A stretch of 5,586 nt of DNA from Bacillota bacterium (GTDB taxonomy: Bacteria; Bacillota_I; Bacilli_A; RFN20; CAG-826): the NCBI GenBank assembly GCA_003501485.1, contig DNPJ01000015.1:1-5586 (forward strand), given 5' to 3'. The notes below the pieces were generated by a model that was given only the letters and a program-made list of their open reading frames with translations, was not told the origin of the DNA and made no database searches. Positions within the stretch are counted from its first letter, which is position 1. Every line of letters starts with the position of its first letter. Positions 1 through 5,586 of this stretch are shown one piece after another. Made by a program: the position numbers and the translations under genes.

Positions 1-389
1 TGTTTACAAGTATCTTCTTCAATATGGAGTCTTTCAATTACTATTTTTCTTTTTCCGCTGCTAACATCAATTTCTAAATAACCATCCGATCCAATTGGTC
101 TTAAGTTTTGAGTGATTTGATATCCTTTCGGAAGATCGCTATAGAAATAATTTTTTCTATCAAAATGGAGTTCATGGTCGATATTCATATGAAGAGCATT
201 TGATACACGAATTGCATAAATTACAGCCTCTTTATTAACAGTTGGCATTGTTCCAGGAAAAGCAATATCAAGAGGCGCTATTTGTGTATTAGGTTCTTTA
301 CCATATGTAACAGGAGCGCTAGAAAACATTTTGCTCTTTGTTTTTAATTCGACGTGTATTTCAAGTCCGATAACTGGTTCAAAATTCAT
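1..389 (-). CDS. gatB: Aspartyl/glutamyl-tRNA(Asn/Gln) amidotransferase subunit B, N-terminal part (3' end cut by window edge)
   Basis: GatB is the subunit of the GatCAB complex that binds the misacylated tRNA, activates the side-chain carboxylate of Glu-tRNA(Gln) or Asp-tRNA(Asn) with ATP, and receives ammonia from GatA. Only the first 129 residues are visible; the usual length is about 475, so the cradle domain continues and the helical/YqeY tail domains lie beyond base 1. I translated it by hand from the ATG at 389-387. It opens VIGLEIHVELKT, followed by FDRKNYFYSDLPKGYQITQ at residues 76-94 and LHIEEDTCK at 121-129. Glu10, His12 and Glu125 fall at the positions of the metal-binding/kinase-site residues described for Staphylococcus aureus GatB. 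The Cys pair some GatB proteins carry after SKMF is absent here (SKMFSSAP). The start is fixed by homology at residue 1 and by a good ribosome-binding site inside the gatA 3' end. The gene follows the gatA stop by 4 bases, so it is co-transcribed with gatA. Identity is certain; substrate range (Gln, Asn or both) cannot be read from this fragment. Confidence 0.97.
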   Translation of the reverse strand, partial: MNFEPVIGLEIHVELKTKSKMFSSAPVTYGKEPNTQIAPLDIAFPGTMPTVNKEAVIYAIRVSNALHMNIDHELHFDRKNYFYSDLPKGYQITQNLRPIGSDGYLEIDVSSGKRKIVIERLHIEEDTCK

Positions 390-393
390 ACAA

Positions 394-1851
394 TTATTCT
401 CCTTTTGCATACACACCTTTTAAATGTGTTATATTTTCAATTTCTTTCGATATATTAAATAGTTTTGCTTCTTCAAAAGCTCTACCCATTACATTAGCGC
501 CAAATGGAAAACCATTTTTAAAACCGATAGGAAGCGTAATTGAAGGAAGACCCGCAAAATTGCCTAATGCTAAGTGATTGTCTGCGATTAAATATTCATC
601 TGATAATCTATCGCTACTTTCACCAATTTTTGGTGCTATTGTAGGTGCTGCAGGAACATAAATAAAATCGTATTTCTCTAAAATTTTATTAACACTATTA
701 ACGATTCTTCTTCTATTTCTTTGAGCGCGAATAAATAAATCATTTTGATTTTCTCTCATAAGTGCAAAAGAACCAAAGACAAAGCGACGCTTAATAAGCT
801 CGCTAAAACCTTTTGTTCTCGCTTTAGACATAACTTCTTGATAAGTGTTTGCGTCATAATATGGGCCAAATTTTATACCATCTAAATTTGCATTATTGCT
901 TGTTGCTTCAGCACAAGAAATCACAAAATATGTTGGAAGAATGCTTTCAAGCAATTCTTGATCCATATCGACATAATCGATAATTACGCCTTTTTCTTTT
1001 AATGATTCACAATTTTTTAAAAATGATTCTTTAATTTCCTTATCTTTAATTGCGTTAATAATTTGGTTAATAACCGCGATTTTGTAATTACTAACTGGTG
1101 CATCAATATTCTTAACATAATCATCGACAACATTATTTGATGAAGTTGAATCATTTTCATCACGCCCCGCTAAAACATTAAGCAATATCGCAGCGTCGTC
1201 AACGCTTCTTGTGAAATATCCAACTGTATCAAGAGAAGGAGCAAATGGAAATAATCCATAACGAGAAATTCTGCTCCAAGTTGGTTTAAAGCCTACAAGT
1301 CCTGCATATGATGCTGGTTTACGAATCGAATCTCCAGTATCGCTACCTAAAGCGAAAGGAACGATTCCGGCAGCAACAGATGATGCACTTCCACAGCTAG
1401 AACCACCGACTAAATGTTCGTGATGTTTGTCGTATGGATTAAATGTTGTTCCCAAATGCCCTGATGTTCCTGTTCCGCCCATCGCAAGCTCATCAAGAGT
1501 GGATTTGGCAACAGGTATCGCTTTGGCTTTATATAGTTTTTCAACTACGGTTGCATCAAATACAGGAACGTATCCATTTAAAATATTACTGCTTCCTGTT
1601 GTTGGAACGTCTTTAGTTGAAAAATTATCTTTAATAATAAAAGGTATTCCCCAAAGCATATTATTTACTTCTGGTTCGTTTAATTTTGAAGCTAGTTCAA
1701 TCGCTTCTTTTTCCATAACATATTCAAAAGAATTGTTGGTATCGTTTTTAATTAAATTAAGAGCTTCATTAACTAAATCGAGAGGAGTTACTTCTTTTTT
1801 AATTAACAATTCATGAAGTTCTTTTATAGTAAAATCCTTGTAATTCTTCAT
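394..1851 (-). CDS. gatA: Aspartyl/glutamyl-tRNA(Asn/Gln) amidotransferase subunit A
   Basis: GatA is the amidase-signature glutaminase of GatCAB: it hydrolyses glutamine and passes ammonia to GatB for tRNA-dependent amidation in the cytoplasm. The 485 residues match the normal family length. The Ser-cisSer-Lys triad can be placed as Lys74 (GIPFIIKDN), Ser151 (GGSSCGSA, 149-156) and Ser175 (GSDTGDSIR, 169-177); the 24-residue spacing between the two serines is the same as in S. aureus GatA and FAAH. Asp424 (LIADNHLALGNFAGLP) lines up with the glutamine-binding Asp425 of S. aureus GatA, and an Arg pair (355-356) sits where the substrate Arg is expected. Two variants stand out: Cys153 where Gly is usual and Asp174 where Gly is usual; the Asp is, as I recall, common in Mollicutes-type GatA. 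The ATG at 1851 overlaps the gatC stop by one base (TAATG) and is preceded by AAAGGTGG. The stop is TAA. No signal peptide or membrane segment is apparent. A generic amidase is excluded by the gatC/gatB neighbours. Confidence 0.98.
   Translation of the reverse strand: MKNYKDFTIKELHELLIKKEVTPLDLVNEALNLIKNDTNNSFEYVMEKEAIELASKLNEPEVNNMLWGIPFIIKDNFSTKDVPTTGSSNILNGYVPVFDATVVEKLYKAKAIPVAKSTLDELAMGGTGTSGHLGTTFNPYDKHHEHLVGGSSCGSASSVAAGIVPFALGSDTGDSIRKPASYAGLVGFKPTWSRISRYGLFPFAPSLDTVGYFTRSVDDAAILLNVLAGRDENDSTSSNNVVDDYVKNIDAPVSNYKIAVINQIINAIKDKEIKESFLKNCESLKEKGVIIDYVDMDQELLESILPTYFVISCAEATSNNANLDGIKFGPYYDANTYQEVMSKARTKGFSELIKRRFVFGSFALMRENQNDLFIRAQRNRRRIVNSVNKILEKYDFIYVPAAPTIAPKIGESSDRLSDEYLIADNHLALGNFAGLPSITLPIGFKNGFPFGANVMGRAFEEAKLFNISKEIENITHLKGVYAKGE
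399..406 (-). promoter_or_regulatory. Ribosome-binding site of gatB, inside the gatA 3' end
   Basis: The minus strand reads AAAAGGAG, 9 bases before the gatB ATG at 389. It sits in the last gatA codons (Ala-Lys-Gly-Glu) and fixes the gatB start. No other in-frame start with a comparable site is apparent nearby. Confidence 0.8.
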
Positions 1852-2147
1852 TATTGTACCACCTTTGGTAGTTTAATTTGTCCACCTGCTTTATGATTGG
1901 CGTTTCTAAGCGCCTCTTCTCTTGATAATGGTTTTGTAGGAACGTCTTCTCTTAAATAAGATGTCGCACACTCAAATGGAAAAGTCATAGGTTCATATTT
2001 ATCTATGCTTTCGTTTTCGCCTAAAACAAGCATTTGCTTTGTAATAATGTCAAACTCATTTAATAAAGTTTCGTATTCTTCATCGGACATATCAAATAAC
2101 AATCTATTTGCCGCGTCTTTAAGAACATTAATATCATATTTTTTCAT
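1851..2147 (-). CDS. gatC: Aspartyl/glutamyl-tRNA(Asn/Gln) amidotransferase subunit C
   Basis: GatC is the small subunit that wraps around the GatA-GatB interface and stabilises the amidotransferase; it has no catalytic site. The 98 residues are typical (family about 95-100). An N-terminal helical half (INVLKDAANRLLFDMSDEEYETLLNEF, split by a short turn near residue 20) is followed by the extended C-terminal segment that carries the family signature: EPMTFPF at 52-58, LREDVP at 65-70, LSREEAL at 74-80, NA at 82-83 and GGQIKLPKVV near the C-terminus. The protein is identified mainly from this C-terminal half and from its position before gatA and gatB. The ATG at 2147 lies 2 bases after the ligA TAA and 5 bases after the strongest Shine-Dalgarno of the window, AGGAGGAG. 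The stop TAA shares a base with the gatA ATG. No anomaly in length or frame is visible. Confidence 0.95.
   Translation of the reverse strand: MKKYDINVLKDAANRLLFDMSDEEYETLLNEFDIITKQMLVLGENESIDKYEPMTFPFECATSYLREDVPTKPLSREEALRNANHKAGGQIKLPKVVQ
1859..1866 (-). promoter_or_regulatory. Ribosome-binding site of gatA, inside the gatC 3' end
   Basis: The minus strand reads AAAGGTGG, 7 bases before the gatA ATG at 1851. AGGTG can pair with the CACCU of the 16S tail. It lies within the codons for the final gatC residues (Pro-Lys-Val-Val-Gln) and supports the TAATG overlap start over any internal Met. Confidence 0.75.
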
Positions 2148-2149
2148 TA

Positions 2150-4159
2150 TTACTCCTCCTTTTTATCATTATTAATAATTTTAAGAAATTGTTCTTCATC
2201 CATGGTTTCGACACCTAATTCATTGGCTTTATCAAGTTTAGAACCGGCTTCAACTCCGTAGATAACATAATTTGTTTTTTTAGAAACAGAACCCGCTACT
2301 TTAGCGCCTAAATTTTCTAAAAGCTCAGTTGCTTCTTTTCTTCCAAAATGGCTAAGCGTTCCTGTTAAGACGACTGTTTTATTGTAAAATGGTGAATTTT
2401 CATCAACTTTTGTTGTTCCTAAATAATCAAAATTCAAACCATATTCTTTTAATTTTTGAATCAACGCAAGATTTTCTTCGTTATGAAAATAATTATATAA
2501 AGAATTTGCACTTACTGGACCAATGTCAGGTATTTTTAAATACTCATCGACGGTTATATCTTTAAAATTTTCAAGGTTTTGGAATCTTCTAGCTAAAATT
2601 TTAGCCATCTTTTCACCGACTTCTTTTATTCCGAGTCCAAATAATAATCTTTCAAGGGAATTTTCTTTTGATTTATGAATTGCATTAATTAAATTATCGA
2701 CGGATTTGTCTTTCCAACCATCAATATTCATAATATCTTCTCGGTGTTCAAATAAACGATATATTGAAGGGATATCACTAATAAATCCTTCATTGAAAAA
2801 TTCTTCAACAACTTTATCGCCCATTCCATCTATATCCATAGCATCTCTTGAAGAGAAATGGATCATTCCTTCAATTTTTCTAGCAGGACAGTTAGGCGAA
2901 ACACAAAAATGCATTGCGTCTTTTTTGACTAAAGAGGAACCACAAACAGGACATTTCTCAATCATAACAAAGTCTCTTTCAGTTCCGTCACGCTTTTCAA
3001 TTAGAGGTCGGACAACTTCAGGTATAACATCTCCCGCTTTTCTAAGAACAATATAATCACCAATTTTTAGTCCTTTTTCACGAACAAAATCTTCATTGTG
3101 AAGTGTTGCTCTTTGAACAGTGGAGCCAGCCACCTTTGTAGGTTTAATAACTGCGTTTGGAGTTATTTTTCCAGTCCTACCTACTGTAAAAACAATATCT
3201 TCAAGCTTTGTCACAACTTCTTCAGGAGGAAATTTATATGCAATAGCCCATTTCGGAGTTTTTGCAGTATATCCAAGAGCTTCATATTTTGTTATGTCGT
3301 TTACTTTTATAACTATTCCGTCAATATCATAACCTAGCAATGGTCTTTTCTCTGTGTATTCTTCAATATAAGAAAGCACTTCATCAATACCATTACAAAT
3401 TCTTCTTTCTTTGTTAGTCCTAAATCCAATTGACTCAATGTAATCTAAGGCATCACTATGCTTTTTAAAACCAAGCTCGTCTGCATTAACAAGATAATAC
3501 CAAAAAGCTTCAAGTTTTCTAGATGCTGCGATAGAAGAGTCGAGTTGTCTTATCGATCCTGCTGCAGCATTTCTAGCATTTGCCAATAAAGGTTCATGAT
3601 TTTCTTCTCTTTTTTTATTTAATTCGTTGAGAACTTTTTTCGACATGTAAACCTCACCGCGAACCTCGAAATCTCTTTTTTCTTTTGCAATAGTTGGGAT
3701 AGATTTTATTGTTAAAACATTGCTTGTAACATCTTCGCCTTCGTTTCCATCACCACGAGTTGCGGCATAATTTAAATGACCATTAACATAATCAAGAGAC
3801 ATAGCAAGTCCGTCAATTTTCATTTCACACATATATTCAACCTTGTCAACGTGAACAACATCTCTCACTTTTTGGTCGAAATCTCTTAAGTCTTTTTCAT
3901 TAAATGCATTAGCAAGAGAAAGCATCATGCGTTTGTGTTTTATTTTTGCAAATGAAGATAAGACAGTTCCCCCTACTCTTTGTGTTGGAGAAAAAGGAGT
4001 TTTTAATTCAGGGTGTTCTTTTTCAATCGCAATTAATTCGTTCATTAGACGATCATATTCACCGTCTGGAACACTAGGATTATCCAAAACATAATATTCA
4101 TAATTATATTGTTCTAATAATTTTGTTATTTCTTGAACTCTTTCTTTTAAATCATTCAT
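2150..4159 (-). CDS. ligA: NAD+-dependent DNA ligase LigA
   Basis: LigA seals nicks between Okazaki fragments and during repair, using NAD+ to form a ligase-AMP intermediate. The 669 residues equal the normal bacterial length (about 670) and all domains are present. Domain Ia (about 1-65) has Tyr22, Asp32, Tyr35 and Asp36 for NMN binding (VPDGEYDRL). The nucleotidyltransferase domain (about 70-315) has the adenylated Lys114 in MKIDGLA, then RGDGNEGEDVT, FEVRGEVY (164-171), DGIVIKV (Lys285) and AIAYKFPPEE (Lys309). The OB fold (about 316-400) starts at the VGRTGKITP segment. A four-Cys zinc finger uses Cys403, Cys406, Cys419 and Cys424. Helix-hairpin-helix repeats follow (about 430-585), including GLGIKEVGEKMA and IPDIGPVSA. 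A BRCT domain closes the protein (about 590-665: NKTVVLTGTLSHFGRKEA). The ATG at 4159 overlaps the pcrA stop as ATGA, with AGAGGAA 7 bases upstream. Position 23 is Tyr where E. coli has His, a substitution seen in other Bacillota. The TAA stop lies within the gatC initiation region. Confidence 0.99.
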   Translation of the reverse strand: MNDLKERVQEITKLLEQYNYEYYVLDNPSVPDGEYDRLMNELIAIEKEHPELKTPFSPTQRVGGTVLSSFAKIKHKRMMLSLANAFNEKDLRDFDQKVRDVVHVDKVEYMCEMKIDGLAMSLDYVNGHLNYAATRGDGNEGEDVTSNVLTIKSIPTIAKEKRDFEVRGEVYMSKKVLNELNKKREENHEPLLANARNAAAGSIRQLDSSIAASRKLEAFWYYLVNADELGFKKHSDALDYIESIGFRTNKERRICNGIDEVLSYIEEYTEKRPLLGYDIDGIVIKVNDITKYEALGYTAKTPKWAIAYKFPPEEVVTKLEDIVFTVGRTGKITPNAVIKPTKVAGSTVQRATLHNEDFVREKGLKIGDYIVLRKAGDVIPEVVRPLIEKRDGTERDFVMIEKCPVCGSSLVKKDAMHFCVSPNCPARKIEGMIHFSSRDAMDIDGMGDKVVEEFFNEGFISDIPSIYRLFEHREDIMNIDGWKDKSVDNLINAIHKSKENSLERLLFGLGIKEVGEKMAKILARRFQNLENFKDITVDEYLKIPDIGPVSANSLYNYFHNEENLALIQKLKEYGLNFDYLGTTKVDENSPFYNKTVVLTGTLSHFGRKEATELLENLGAKVAGSVSKKTNYVIYGVEAGSKLDKANELGVETMDEEQFLKIINNDKKEE
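2153..2160 (-). promoter_or_regulatory. Ribosome-binding site of gatC, inside the ligA 3' end
   Basis: The minus strand reads AGGAGGAG, a near-perfect anti-16S match, 5 bases before the gatC ATG at 2147. It encodes part of the last ligA residues (Lys-Lys-Glu-Glu) and the ligA TAA falls in the spacer. It is the strongest such site in the window, so gatC can probably initiate efficiently regardless of upstream translation. Confidence 0.85.
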
Positions 4160-5586
4160 GCTTCGATTCCTCTTTTTTCGCGATGTAATTTTATATGATT
4201 TGACATAAGTGTTTTTGTACCATGATTGTCAAAATTGATTTCCACCAAATCGTCCATGACAGCAGTAACAACGCCTCTGCCAAATACATCGTGTATTGCA
4301 ACATCTCCAACTTTCCAATCAGAAATGCCATTATCCTTCTTCTCTTCTTTTTTAGATGTAAAGAAGTCATCAAATGATGTTTGCTCGTCCATAAAATACC
4401 CAATAGAATTTGGTTTTTTATATGCACCTTTATAGGATGAATTGTTCTCTCTTATTAACCCTGCTTCATTAATGAATGATGATTGTTTTCCATCTTGACC
4501 AAGAACAAATGAATATGACGTATTAGCAGTAACAAATAATTTTTTCTTAGCCCTTGTAAAAGCGACATAACAAAGTCTTCTTTCTTCTTCAAGACCATCA
4601 TGCCCGCTTTCATCAAGAGTTCTTTGTGATGGAAAAACACCATCTATTAAAGATACAACAAAAACATAATCAAACTCGAGACCTTTGGCGACGTGAATAG
4701 TCATTAGTGAGACTTGATCATTATCAATGATTTCGTCTTGAGAAGTTTGTAAAGTTGCATTTTGTAAATATTCATCAAATGAAGAGTCAGGATTCTCTTT
4801 CATAAATGAATTGATATTTTCAAACAAAGCTTTTACGTTACCAAGTCTTTCTTCGGCAGTTTCGTCATCGCTTTTTAAATAATCGTAATAGCCAATGCTA
4901 ACCAAGAAATCTTCTAAAATCTTTGAATATGCTTCAAGATTTTCGTCTAATTTCGTTCTAACATTTTTAATCTTATCAATGAGCATAGACAACGCTAAAA
5001 CCATCTTTGGTTTCAACAAAGTAGAACGATTCTCAATATCATCAAGATATTCTAAATATGACAATCCGTTAGCGTTCTTTTCAGCTTTCAAAATATCCAT
5101 TGATGAGTCACCAATTCCTCTTCTTGGAACATTTATGATTCTTTCAAAAGAAATGTCATCTCTCGGATTGTACAAAAGCCTGAAATAAGCTAATACATCT
5201 TTAATTTCTTTTCTTTGGAAGAATTTGAGACCACCATAAATTTGGTATGGAATTCTTCTTTTCATCAATTCGTTTTCAAAAGGAAGAGTTAGATATGCTG
5301 CGCGATATAAAATAACAATGTCTTTATATTTTACGCCCTTTAAATGGAGCTGTTCGATCTGATCAATGACATATTTCGCCTCATTATCTCTTGAATATAA
5401 AACATTTAACGAAACTTTATCTCCATCATTGTTTTCAGTATAAAGTGCTTTAGGAACTCTCTTCTTATTATGCGCAATCAATTTATTTGCGCATTCAAGT
5501 ATAGCTTTTGTTGATCGATAATTTCTATCAAGAATAATTGTTTCAACATCCGGGAATGTTTTAGGAAAATCCATAATAATATTTTG
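4156..5586 (-). CDS. pcrA: UvrD/Rep-family ATP-dependent DNA helicase PcrA, C-terminal two-thirds (5' end cut by window edge)
   Basis: PcrA is an SF1A 3'-5' DNA helicase for nucleotide-excision and mismatch repair, rolling-circle plasmid replication and removal of RNA polymerase or RecA from DNA. The reading frame stays open to the window edge: codons for Q-N-I-I precede the Met at 5574, matching the family's region just before motif IV, so that Met is internal. Numbering from the first visible codon, 476 residues are present: motif IV LDRNYRST (19-26, Arg24), a 2A/2B segment with GGLKFFQRKEIKDVLAY and NVPRRGIGDSS, motif V TIHVAKGLEFDYVF (296-309), motif VI EERRLCYVAFTRAKKKL (334-350, Arg345), a charged linker (about 385-420) and a C-terminal Tudor-like domain (WKVGDVAIHDVFGRGVV onward), which in Bacillus PcrA contacts RNA polymerase. 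The Arg24-Arg345 spacing resembles the Arg287-Arg610 pair of Geobacillus PcrA, so about 260 residues (Walker A, motifs Ia-III) should lie upstream. It ends in TGA overlapping ligA by 4 bases. The ligA neighbour and the C-terminal domain favour PcrA over Rep or RecB-type helicases. Confidence 0.96.
   Translation of the reverse strand, partial: QNIIMDFPKTFPDVETIILDRNYRSTKAILECANKLIAHNKKRVPKALYTENNDGDKVSLNVLYSRDNEAKYVIDQIEQLHLKGVKYKDIVILYRAAYLTLPFENELMKRRIPYQIYGGLKFFQRKEIKDVLAYFRLLYNPRDDISFERIINVPRRGIGDSSMDILKAEKNANGLSYLEYLDDIENRSTLLKPKMVLALSMLIDKIKNVRTKLDENLEAYSKILEDFLVSIGYYDYLKSDDETAEERLGNVKALFENINSFMKENPDSSFDEYLQNATLQTSQDEIIDNDQVSLMTIHVAKGLEFDYVFVVSLIDGVFPSQRTLDESGHDGLEEERRLCYVAFTRAKKKLFVTANTSYSFVLGQDGKQSSFINEAGLIRENNSSYKGAYKKPNSIGYFMDEQTSFDDFFTSKKEEKKDNGISDWKVGDVAIHDVFGRGVVTAVMDDLVEINFDNHGTKTLMSNHIKLHREKRGIEA
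4167..4173 (-). promoter_or_regulatory. Ribosome-binding site of ligA, inside the pcrA 3' end
   Basis: The minus strand reads AGAGGAA, ending 7 bases before the ligA ATG at 4159. It lies in the last codons of pcrA (Lys-Arg-Gly-Ile). With the ATGA stop/start overlap, this fits translational coupling of ligA to pcrA and confirms the ligA start. Confidence 0.75.

Noticed and set aside
1427..1816. Plus-strand open frame of 129 codons opposite gatA
   Set aside because: It lies wholly antisense to a conserved, full-length gatA, with low-complexity Ser/Leu-rich translation. It is a shadow frame.
2706..3337. Plus-strand open frames opposite ligA (2706-3056, 3098-3337, 3120-3332), one of them Cys-rich
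   Set aside because: They are antisense to conserved ligA domains; the Cys and Phe richness is a by-product of the complement of Lys, Glu and Thr codons. No ribosome-binding site or recognisable domain was seen.
4091..4093. LigA Tyr23 in place of the E. coli NMN-site His23
   Set aside because: The Ia residues Tyr22, Asp32, Tyr35 and Asp36 are intact, and Tyr at position 23 is, as I recall, found in other Bacillota ligases (for example Enterococcus), so it does not suggest altered cofactor use.
4657..4701. PcrA motif V reading HVAKGLEF instead of the HSAKGLEF or HAAKGLEF form
   Set aside because: Variation at this position is tolerated across UvrD/PcrA proteins; the Lys-Gly-Leu-Glu core and motif VI Arg are intact.
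4191..5188. Open frames in other frames over pcrA (minus 4191-4427 and 4455-4643; plus 4226-4435 and 4895-5188)
   Set aside because: All overlap the conserved helicase reading frame and translate to compositionally biased sequence with no family resemblance.
5572..5574. ATG at 5574 as a true start of a short 472-residue helicase
   Set aside because: The frame is open upstream to the window edge and the four codons before it (Q-N-I-I) fit the conserved helicase region ahead of motif IV. There is no Shine-Dalgarno. Without Walker A and motif II the protein could not work, so the gene is simply cut by the window.

Overview
This window is an ordinary, fully coding stretch of an AT-rich (by eye about one-third G+C) Gram-positive-type genome, and all of its genes lie on the minus strand. 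In transcription order, reading from high to low coordinates, they are pcrA (5' part missing, 5586-4156), ligA (4159-2150), gatC (2147-1851), gatA (1851-394) and gatB (3' part missing, 389-1). The longest gap between genes is 4 bases. I see no RNA gene, mobile element, repeat array, internal promoter or terminator.

The order pcrA-ligA followed by gatCAB is known from Bacillota (class Bacilli). In Bacillus and Staphylococcus a lipoprotein gene (yerH/camS) normally follows ligA; here it is absent and gatC follows directly. Several protein signatures recall Acholeplasma, Erysipelotrichia and other Mollicutes-related Bacilli: GatA reads TGDSIR at the nucleophile motif, KPTW and GLFPFA downstream, and GatB reads EEDTCK. 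All six tryptophans I checked are encoded by TGG, no gene has an internal TGA, and pcrA ends in TGA. This argues for the standard bacterial code and against the TGA=Trp code of Mycoplasma and Spiroplasma. My best guess is an uncultured or host-associated Mollicutes-related or Erysipelotrichia-like member of the Bacilli. The placement is an inference from memory of family signatures, not from an alignment.

Functionally there are two modules on what looks like one transcript. PcrA (SF1A 3'-5' DNA helicase) and LigA (NAD+-dependent DNA ligase) serve DNA replication and repair. GatC, GatA and GatB form the heterotrimeric amidotransferase that converts misacylated Glu-tRNA(Gln), and often Asp-tRNA(Asn), to the correct aminoacyl-tRNA. 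Each downstream gene has its own Shine-Dalgarno sequence buried in the 3' end of the gene before it. The overlaps (4 nt pcrA/ligA, 1 nt gatC/gatA) and tiny gaps (2 nt ligA/gatC, 4 nt gatA/gatB) suggest translational coupling.

I found no sign of a previously undescribed system. The observations listed are modest: GatA active-site variants, the tight fusion of the two modules, and the tandem stop behind the only TGA.
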